Below, one piece after another: positions 1 through 5,746 of a stretch of 5,746 nt of DNA. The position numbers and the translations under genes were made by a program. The notes below the pieces were generated by a model. It was not told the DNA's origin, searched no databases, and saw only the letters and a list, made by a program, of their open reading frames with translations. Origin of the DNA: CAZTKP01 sp964614215. Its GTDB lineage: Bacteria > UBP6 > UBA1177. Location: contig CAZTKP010000162.1 in the NCBI GenBank assembly GCA_964614215.1, positions 1-5,746 of the forward strand, in the 5' to 3' direction. The stretch's first letter is position 1. Each line of letters begins with the position of its first letter.

Positions 1-996
1 AACATCACAGAAGTTGATGCTCCGGATCTGTTCGGTATAAGTGAAGCAGAGGACAGCTACTGCCTTTATAATGATGGAACATTTATTCTTGGAGGAATTG
101 AAACGGATGACGTCTGTGTCCCATTTACCATTCCTCAGTATCACACCTATTCAGTTGGATCAACTGTTTATACTCTTGCAGGATCAGGAACTAAACTCGC
201 TGTCGGAACGGGAAACGACGTAAAGATCTACGATATTACAGATTCTTTAAATCCTATTCTTGTTCACACTCAGAATGTTTACGGCCCTGCATCCGACATG
301 ATTGTCTACGAAGACACACTTATCGTCGCTGTGGAGAATGGTGTTGATACAATTAATATGAATGACTACACTTATGCTCATACAGCAACATACGGAACAA
401 CGAAGGCTCTTGAGCTTTACAATGATAAACTCTATGTAGGTGACGGACAGGGCATCAAGGTTTATGATCCGAGTCCACTTACACTTATTCAACAGCTCAA
501 CACAAGCGGTGATGTAGCACAGCTTGATATCATTGACGGAGTTATCCACACATTCGAGTGGGCGGGACTGAAAAGATACGACGCTCAAACACTTGCATCT
601 ATCCAGACGGATTCATATTATGTTTACGAACCGGAAACTTATGTGTATGACGGAACACTTTATATTTACAAGAACAACTCTACAGTTGCTCTTTCGTTCA
701 GTGGAAGTTCCGTTACGGATACACTTTACACAGGAGATGAGATTGAGCTTAGGAACCATTACTCTTCTGGCAGTTATACATACTTCCCGGAAGGAAACGG
801 TTTAAGGATAAGCACAATTGAAGAAGATCCTGTGGCTATATGCGGAAACGGACATCTTGAAACAGGTGAGACATGTGACAGCAGTTCAATGGCATGCACG
901 GCTCTTGATCCTGATTACGACAGTGGCACTGCTTATTGTAATTCATCCTGTAACGGTTACAATGAAGACAACTGTGAAATTGATGACGGTTGGTAG
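1..996 (+). CDS. Probable exported propeller-repeat protein with C-terminal Cys-rich module (5' partial)
   Basis: The frame is open from the first base, so the start and any signal peptide lie outside; 331 residues are visible before a TAG stop. Five similar units begin near residues 65, 105, 144, 181 and 219, each a short beta-strand pattern (KLAVGTGNDVKIYDI, KLYVGDGQGIKVYD, DGTLYIYKNN). This resembles LVIVD-type or other beta-propeller repeats; a usual propeller would need one or two more blades, probably upstream. Residues 281-325 form a module with six cysteines (281, 292, 299, 313, 317, 325), starting CGNGHLETGETCD. It is reminiscent of the Cys-rich repeats of myxobacterial secreted proteins, where the cysteines are expected to be disulfide-bonded. 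Two more cysteines lie at 21 and 39. The chain ends six residues after the last cysteine, with no C-terminal membrane anchor. An extracytoplasmic location and a binding or structural role are inferred; no catalytic motif is seen and the exact function is unknown. The next gene, 68 bases downstream on the same strand, also encodes an exported protein. Confidence 0.85.
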   Translation, partial: NITEVDAPDLFGISEAEDSYCLYNDGTFILGGIETDDVCVPFTIPQYHTYSVGSTVYTLAGSGTKLAVGTGNDVKIYDITDSLNPILVHTQNVYGPASDMIVYEDTLIVAVENGVDTINMNDYTYAHTATYGTTKALELYNDKLYVGDGQGIKVYDPSPLTLIQQLNTSGDVAQLDIIDGVIHTFEWAGLKRYDAQTLASIQTDSYYVYEPETYVYDGTLYIYKNNSTVALSFSGSSVTDTLYTGDEIELRNHYSSGSYTYFPEGNGLRISTIEEDPVAICGNGHLETGETCDSSSMACTALDPDYDSGTAYCNSSCNGYNEDNCEIDDGW

Positions 997-1019
997 AAAC
1001 AACAGAAGATGTTTTTTAT

Positions 1020-1050
1020 GGGGGGGCGGATATAGCATTCGCCTCCTTTT
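1020..1050 (+). terminator. Candidate intrinsic terminator or attenuator hairpin
   Basis: Bases 1022-1031 (GGGGGCGGAT) pair with 1037-1046 (ATTCGCCTCC) around a five-base loop, giving a ten-pair stem with two G-U pairs. Four T follow at 1047-1050 and then a G. It lies 25 bases after the stop of the first gene, as an intrinsic terminator would. The T tract is short, and the 3' arm runs into the ribosome binding region of the next gene, so partial termination or a regulatory leader is as plausible as full termination. Folding was done by eye. Confidence 0.5.
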
Positions 1051-1051
1051 G

Positions 1052-1058
1052 AAAGGAG
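1052..1058 (+). promoter_or_regulatory. Ribosome binding site of the lipoprotein gene
   Basis: AAAGGAG is a near-perfect Shine-Dalgarno sequence six bases before the ATG at 1065, and it supports that start. It is preceded by its own complement: CTCCTT at 1043-1048 can pair with AAGGAG at 1053-1058 around a four-base loop. When this pairing forms the site would be masked, and the upstream G-rich hairpin at 1022-1046 could not form fully because both use bases 1043-1046. Confidence 0.85.
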
Positions 1059-1064
1059 CGATTT

Positions 1065-2711
1065 ATGTATAGAACATTATTATCTGCATTGTTTTCATTA
1101 TTATTATTCTGGTCGTGCACCTCATGCAGTGAAAACAAACCTCAGAACGATCAGGTTCCCGTTGACAACGACCTGAATTCTCAGACTGATACAGAAATCC
1201 CTGAATCTGACAAAGACAATGACGGAGATGAAGGTACTGATGATGACATAGATGCTGCCACTGATTCCGATGCAACAACAGACACAGAAAACGACTCTGA
1301 AGCTCCGGATGTTGATATGTACTGTCCTTATCCTTATCAGGCGAACTATCCGTATTACAGAGAAGATGGTACAATTCATTTCTGCCGTCCGTGTGATACA
1401 CCTGATGAATACGATCCGCAGTGTGTTAAGTCATTATGGAAAGATCTTAACAAAGAGGTGTATGACATCTTTATGGCAGGTGGTTTTGAGGACAACGACT
1501 GGATACAGGAATGCTATCCATGGCCCTGTGAATGGAATGTTCCATCACGTACTGCGGAATGCAATACTGGCCTTGAGCCACGAAGCTGGGCACATTCTTT
1601 CAATGGTTACTATAAAAGATCCAATATGGATAATGGTAAGATCATGTTTCATACATATAATTACAGGATAAATGATGTAGGACAGTATAAGTCGATTTCT
1701 CCCGGGTCAGGGTTTCAGGGTGTGCGGGCAGTAATGTATGATATTGAAACAGGTAAATATACAGTCATAGGTCCATCAGGTTTCCCTGCTTACATGAATG
1801 GGCATATAATTATAGATGCTTATTATACGGTTGATAAAAAGCCTAAAAGTGTACTGGTAGATGTTGTTCCGTATAAGGAATCATATAAATACGGTGTTCT
1901 GTTTACAGATGAGGATATGTCCGTTACTTTGGATACAGCTCCTTTTATCACAGATAAATGGACTGTCATGGATGTTAATCATTATGATGGGAACGATGGC
2001 TTAGTTGAAACGGGAACCCGCTCTCTTGTTTATTCCGAAACAGGAAAATGGAAGTGGACTACATTGGCTAAAGGTATGACTGATGGGAAAGCAGGCGGGA
2101 TATCTGTTTCCGGAGACAATGTCCTTTTTTATCATTATGGAACGAATGCCACCTGGCTCTGTGATCTTTCAAAAAATCCTCAGAAGATAGAAGACTGTAA
2201 AAAGGTCGGCAGAGAGGGAGAGCTTGCAGGCTTTGCCAAATTTGATAGAGATAATCCTAATAGAGTTATATACCGTTCAATGGTAGAGGGCGGTGGTAGT
2301 TCACCAAACAAACATGTCATTCTTGATATTTCAAAGGACCCCTGGAAGATAGAAAGGGAGTTCACTATTCCGATGACTGAAACAGCAGGTCTGGCTCTGC
2401 AGCTTGAACAGGTCCGTTCAAATGTTCTTCTTTATCAGGAAGTATTCGTTATGGATGCAAGCGGATATCAGGAAGATGGCAAACTCTGTTTTTATCGCCT
2501 TGACACAGAAAAAGTTTACTGCTCCAAGCTTATAGGAGATAGTACAGATTACGGACATGGGCATTCTTCATTTGAAGGGAAGTATCTTTTCTGGCAGCCT
2601 TCGTATTCTTGGGGATACATTTTAAGAGATATGGAATGTTACTGTGAAAAAGAAGGTGTCTGTCCATACGAGGGAATGGGTGGATTCCCTTCTGTAGGCG
2701 TTGGTAATTGA
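1065..2711 (+). CDS. Probable lipoprotein with acidic linker and Cys-rich segment, function unknown
   Basis: This is a complete 548-residue gene, starting at an ATG six bases after a strong ribosome binding site. The N-terminus is a typical export signal: Arg3, then a hydrophobic stretch at residues 5-16 leading to cysteines 18 and 21. Cys18, after LLFWS, is the more likely lipidated residue, although Phe and Trp before Ser make a weak lipobox. Residues 22-86 are a low-complexity linker rich in Asp, Glu, Thr, Ser and Asn, which would hold the folded part away from the membrane. Residues 87-166 carry seven cysteines (87, 107, 110, 120, 150, 155, 166), including CRPC and ECYPWPCEW. The body, about 175-520, is beta-rich with loose repeats of the form strand, YDIETGKY or YSETGKWKW, strand, suggesting a propeller-like fold. 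Three last cysteines are at 525, 527 and 533. I recognise no enzyme motif. The gene follows another exported protein gene on the same strand and converges with the transposase gene. A cell-surface role is inferred. Confidence 0.88.
   Translation: MYRTLLSALFSLLLFWSCTSCSENKPQNDQVPVDNDLNSQTDTEIPESDKDNDGDEGTDDDIDAATDSDATTDTENDSEAPDVDMYCPYPYQANYPYYREDGTIHFCRPCDTPDEYDPQCVKSLWKDLNKEVYDIFMAGGFEDNDWIQECYPWPCEWNVPSRTAECNTGLEPRSWAHSFNGYYKRSNMDNGKIMFHTYNYRINDVGQYKSISPGSGFQGVRAVMYDIETGKYTVIGPSGFPAYMNGHIIIDAYYTVDKKPKSVLVDVVPYKESYKYGVLFTDEDMSVTLDTAPFITDKWTVMDVNHYDGNDGLVETGTRSLVYSETGKWKWTTLAKGMTDGKAGGISVSGDNVLFYHYGTNATWLCDLSKNPQKIEDCKKVGREGELAGFAKFDRDNPNRVIYRSMVEGGGSSPNKHVILDISKDPWKIEREFTIPMTETAGLALQLEQVRSNVLLYQEVFVMDASGYQEDGKLCFYRLDTEKVYCSKLIGDSTDYGHGHSSFEGKYLFWQPSYSWGYILRDMECYCEKEGVCPYEGMGGFPSVGVGN
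2671..2690. repeat. Perfect 7-bp inverted repeat at the 3' end of the lipoprotein gene
   Basis: AGGGAAT (2671-2677) and ATTCCCT (2684-2690) are exact inverted copies around the six-base spacer GGGTGG. They lie in the last codons of the lipoprotein gene, about 20 bases before its stop. Neither strand has a T run after it, so it is not a standard intrinsic terminator. It may simply reflect the Gly-Met-Gly-Gly-Phe-Pro coding sequence, or it may protect the 3' end of the messenger. Confidence 0.4.
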
Positions 2712-2728
2712 AAACAGTAAGAAAGTCC

Positions 2729-5700
2729 GGGTCCTTTTGAAGAATAGCTCAAATCTGAACTTTTAATAGCAGATCCTTTTTAAAGTCATATTCACTGCTT
2801 ATGATTTCATTTGAAAAATCATAGATACCGCCGAGATTGATATGTTCCCATGCAACAACTGACCGGTTCTTAATCGTTTTGATCAGGATCTCTTTCTGTT
2901 CGTCTGTTTTTGCTTCTGAAATAAGTTTTGTGAGATACGCATAATTCCAGCAGATTATTGAATTTTCAATAAGCCGTTTACAGGCATCCGCTATAAGCTG
3001 CTCTTCTTTTCCGGCATATCTGAATTCCCTGTTTTTCCTGTGAAAAACCGCTTTAGCAAGCTTGTTAGAACATTCAACTTTGTTAAGCATTTTCTGGATC
3101 TGTTTTCTGAGGTCGACATCGTCAACATACTTAAGCAGAAACAGGGTTTTGATTATTTTACCGAATTCCTTCAGTGCCCTGTAAAGCGAATGCTCCCTTG
3201 AGTATGAACTGAGTCTTCTGAACAACTGTGAAGCTGTCACCTCCCTTGTTCTGAGAGTGGATATCATCCGTAATATTCCATCCCAGTTTTCTTCAATGAG
3301 TTTTGTGTTTATTTTTCTGTTAGGAACAATTTTATATCCGAGTTTTTTAACGTTCGCAACGTAGTCAAAACTATAGAGATACTGCTTTTTGAAGTCTGCT
3401 ATTCTGGGAGCGAAAGATATACCCAGAAGATGTGTCACGGCAAAAATGATCTCATTGTACCCGTGAGTATCCGTTGAATGAATATCACTCTGAACAACCT
3501 CATTATGAAGAAGTCCGTCAATTGTATAAGCGGCCTCCCTTTCTGCAGGACTTATTACCGTTGAATAAAAGAGTCTGTATGAATCATCTATAAAGCTGTT
3601 AATGACAAGACCGTCATTCATCCCGAAATATTTAAATGATTTGTTAGCATAGACGGAATCAACTTTTGAAAGAAATTTCTGACCGTCACTTGCTGTATGG
3701 GTTCGGTCCCTTTTCTTTTTAAAAAGTCCTGACAGTTCAAATTCCCCCATGAGAGAAATGATTTTACGGTTTGCATTCTGAATATTGTCAAGAGTAAATC
3801 TTGTTTTAACAGCATTGTTGAGCTTGTTTGTCTTTATCCCTTTTGAAAGCTTGGCTATTTCATTTATACCTATGTTGCATCCGTAACCAAGAATTCCGGC
3901 AATAATGGTTCTGTGATCCAGGGCGCTTCTGCCGTATTTGTAATCACTTTCAAATGAATTCAAGAGTCCTGTCATTTTGTGAACAGTTAAAAGAACTTCA
4001 TAGATCGAGACATACTCATTTTGCGGAAACAGCTCTATAATGTCTTCCGGAACCTTTTTAGCTTCGTACCGCTTGAGTATGAGTTTCCCGTTTTTGTCTA
4101 TTCTAATGTAATCATTTTCTTTGTTTTCAATGTTTCTGTTTGTGATGTGGTACTGGTTTTTTAATAAATACTTTAAATTCTTTTCAACGTCAGACCAGTT
4201 CTCAAATCCGGAGAGTCCTGATCTTTCAAGATATTCTATCTTCTTTTTTTCCCAGATATCCGGCAGAATGAGATAATCTTCAAAAGCTCTGTAATCATAG
4301 GAATGAACAAGATTCAGTGCTCCCGACTTTATTCCGTTTGATACTTTTATAAAAAGAAGGATCTTGTACAATGAAACTCTGATCTTGTGGTCAGCACTGA
4401 AAAGAACTTTAAGTTCCCTGTTGTCAAATATTTCAAGCGGAGCGTTTGAATCAATCTTTCCTGATCTTTTCTGGAAATAATTCGTTACCTCCAGCAGACC
4501 ACTGTCTGATGTCTCCTGATCGAATGTGAAATGTCTGATAATAGCCGACACTTTACCCTGAAGTTTTCTGGATCGGGATTCAAGTGAATCATAATAATCC
4601 GCATTACTGTTAATTCTGCGGATCTCTCTGTTGGCCCGAGCAAGATGTCCCGTGATTTCCCCGTCTCTTATACTGTCCTGTTCAAGGATCAGTATTGCCG
4701 CTTCGATCTTTTTGACCGGAGAGGATGCAGGATCATACATAACCTCTTTTATAGCTGCCAGAGACTGCTTTTTAAAGACCAGTCCATCAGCCACATTTTT
4801 GATTAATTCCTTTTTTGACATTTTGTTGTCAAACAACTGGTCTTTTTCATCTTTCTCCCCGGAATTTCTGCTCTGCTGAACTACTTTGTTAACTTTAAGT
4901 ACAAGCATGTCATTGAGTTCATAGAAACTGTTTACAATAAAGGAAATGAGATAGAGAAACCTATTTTCATCTCTTCTGCTGATCTGAAATACCTGTGATC
5001 TGGAAACAGCATCAGCATAGTATTTTATAGACTCTATGGTGATTCCAGTGTTCTTAAGGATCGGTCTGATTGTATTGAAGAGTCTCTCAAGATGCTCATA
5101 ATCTTTAACATTATCCTTTATTTTGCCCGCTTTTATTGAATGGCTGTGATTTTTAAGGGCTGTAAGCGTATATCTGTCCAGATTGTTTTCGCCATCCTCC
5201 TTTTCAAAAAGATTGTCAATAACTGCCTTTTCATCTTCTGTTAGTGCTTCATTTACTGTTCTTACCAAGTCTCTTTCATAATTCTTTAAAGAATCCGTGA
5301 TGATTTCAGCAAGCATGTTGTATGAAGGAACCTGTATCTTTTCTGTTTGAAGGAAGTCGACTAGAGACATGAATATCAGGCGGGGTTTCTGCTGTCTTAA
5401 AGTCAGAAGAGCAGCTTCTTTTACAAGCAGTTCCTTCATGGAAGGTGTAAACTTCCTGAACTCCATTTCCTCTAAAATGACCTCCTGATGCCTTTCAGAA
5501 GTTGTGTACTTGTAATCAGAAACATTTACAGACTCCTTCTTCAGATTAAGGCTTCTGGAGACATATTCTATGTCATTCTGTTTGAATTTGCTTTTTCTGT
5601 AAAACTTGTTTACCGCTCTGAAATACCCGAGCTGTAGCACAAACCCAACTTTGTTTGTCGGATTAGGAAAAGTTTTTATTGTCTCCAGCACCCATTTATG

Positions 5701-5746
5701 GATAGAAAATACCCTTTTCCTATCTTTGCTTGAAAGGTCTGGTGGA
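2729..5746 (-). mobile_element. Left part of a Tn3-family transposon (left boundary uncertain, right end outside)
   Basis: The element is called because it encodes a large Tn3-family transposase. In this family the 3' end of tnpA usually lies at or within a few tens of bases of a terminal inverted repeat of about 38 bp that begins with a G run. The nearest match is GGGTCC at 2729; a 38-bp repeat from there would include the tnpA stop codon. Only three G and no clear inner TAAG-type end are present, so the boundary is tentative. The opposite repeat, a possible target duplication, a resolvase with its res site, and any passenger genes are not in the window. Confidence 0.5.
2749..5746 (-). CDS. 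tnpA: Tn3-family DDE transposase TnpA (N-terminus cut by the right edge)
   Basis: The enzyme cuts and joins the ends of a Tn3-type transposon during replicative transposition. The visible frame is 998 residues with no internal stop, close to the usual length of about 1000. Numbered from the window edge, residues 1-18 read PPDLSSKDRKRVFSIHKW and lead into NKVGFVLQLGYFRA, the conserved N-terminal DNA-binding region (DUF4158 type). The catalytic domain covers about 605-975. Its hallmarks are TASDGQKF with Asp687 (codon at 3685-3687), STDTHGYNEIIFAVTHLLG with Asp759 (3469-3471), FAPRIADF just after it, and Glu891 (3073-3075) in LNKVECSNKLAKAVFH. The last matches the family GE-x-x-H-x-L region. 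EEQL and NSIICWNYAYL follow, matching the usual EDQL and NAxxLWNTxY. Spacings of 72 and 132 residues between the catalytic positions fit the family. A GTG at 5691 could be taken as the start, but family sequence continues upstream of it, so the true start is outside. It converges with the lipoprotein gene across 37 bases. No frameshift or lost catalytic residue is seen, so it may be active. Confidence 0.96.
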   Translation of the reverse strand, partial: PPDLSSKDRKRVFSIHKWVLETIKTFPNPTNKVGFVLQLGYFRAVNKFYRKSKFKQNDIEYVSRSLNLKKESVNVSDYKYTTSERHQEVILEEMEFRKFTPSMKELLVKEAALLTLRQQKPRLIFMSLVDFLQTEKIQVPSYNMLAEIITDSLKNYERDLVRTVNEALTEDEKAVIDNLFEKEDGENNLDRYTLTALKNHSHSIKAGKIKDNVKDYEHLERLFNTIRPILKNTGITIESIKYYADAVSRSQVFQISRRDENRFLYLISFIVNSFYELNDMLVLKVNKVVQQSRNSGEKDEKDQLFDNKMSKKELIKNVADGLVFKKQSLAAIKEVMYDPASSPVKKIEAAILILEQDSIRDGEITGHLARANREIRRINSNADYYDSLESRSRKLQGKVSAIIRHFTFDQETSDSGLLEVTNYFQKRSGKIDSNAPLEIFDNRELKVLFSADHKIRVSLYKILLFIKVSNGIKSGALNLVHSYDYRAFEDYLILPDIWEKKKIEYLERSGLSGFENWSDVEKNLKYLLKNQYHITNRNIENKENDYIRIDKNGKLILKRYEAKKVPEDIIELFPQNEYVSIYEVLLTVHKMTGLLNSFESDYKYGRSALDHRTIIAGILGYGCNIGINEIAKLSKGIKTNKLNNAVKTRFTLDNIQNANRKIISLMGEFELSGLFKKKRDRTHTASDGQKFLSKVDSVYANKSFKYFGMNDGLVINSFIDDSYRLFYSTVISPAEREAAYTIDGLLHNEVVQSDIHSTDTHGYNEIIFAVTHLLGISFAPRIADFKKQYLYSFDYVANVKKLGYKIVPNRKINTKLIEENWDGILRMISTLRTREVTASQLFRRLSSYSREHSLYRALKEFGKIIKTLFLLKYVDDVDLRKQIQKMLNKVECSNKLAKAVFHRKNREFRYAGKEEQLIADACKRLIENSIICWNYAYLTKLISEAKTDEQKEILIKTIKNRSVVAWEHINLGGIYDFSNEIISSEYDFKKDLLLKVQI

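Noticed and set aside
247..588. A 113-codon - strand open frame opposite the first gene.
   Set aside because: It is antisense to a well-supported coding frame, has an unnatural Cys/Ile/Val-rich composition, and resembles no protein I know.
1020..1058. The G7 run as the start of a Tn3 terminal inverted repeat, making the lipoprotein gene a transposon passenger.
   Set aside because: The sequence after the G run is better explained as a self-complementary hairpin, and in this family the end adjacent to tnpA normally lies next to its 3' end, not 1.7 kb away.
1063..1671. Several overlapping open frames on both strands at the start of the lipoprotein gene.
   Set aside because: They are out-of-frame readings of the low-complexity acidic linker region, with repetitive composition and no convincing start signals.
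2678..2721. A stretch from GGG at 2678 to TAAG at 2721 as a Tn3 terminal repeat.
   Set aside because: The GGG start and TAAG end agree with the family style, but the length is about 44 bases and the stretch encodes the end of the lipoprotein gene; without the opposite repeat it is not supportable.
2722..2737. AAAG and CTTT around CCGGG as a terminator between the convergent genes.
   Set aside because: The stem is only four A/T-rich pairs, too weak to call.
4631..4879. An 82-codon + strand open frame inside the transposase gene.
   Set aside because: It is antisense to the conserved transposase frame and has no ribosome binding site or family resemblance.

Overview
The window holds three protein-coding genes and little else: two + strand genes for probable exported proteins (the first cut by the left edge), then a large - strand gene for a Tn3-family transposase (cut by the right edge). 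There is no tRNA, rRNA, CRISPR array or recognisable metabolic gene. No clearly new multi-gene system is visible; the least described content is the pair of exported proteins.

Organism: the sequence is moderately AT-rich bacterial DNA. The first protein ends in a six-cysteine module opening with CGNG and GETCD. The second is a probable lipoprotein with a long Asp/Thr/Ser-rich linker. Both styles are common in secreted proteins of Myxococcota and related former Deltaproteobacteria, so that lineage is my best guess from protein style alone, at moderate to low confidence.

Layout: bases 1-996 encode the C-terminal 331 residues of a protein with about five propeller-like repeats of 38-40 residues and the Cys module. 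Bases 997-1064 are a short gap with a G-rich hairpin resembling an intrinsic terminator; its 3' arm can alternatively pair with the ribosome binding site of the next gene. Bases 1065-2711 encode a complete 548-residue probable lipoprotein: signal peptide, acidic linker, Cys-rich segment, beta-rich body. A 37-base gap separates it from the convergent transposase gene at 2749-5746.

The transposase frame is uninterrupted and keeps all three expected catalytic acidic residues. It does not start at the GTG at 5691: the frame continues to the window edge with family-like sequence, so about 15-20 N-terminal residues, the start codon, and any resolvase or passenger genes lie beyond the right edge. 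The left end of the transposon should lie close to the transposase stop codon but cannot be fixed without the other terminal repeat. The two exported-protein genes therefore most likely belong to the host chromosome next to an inserted Tn3-like element; this is inference.
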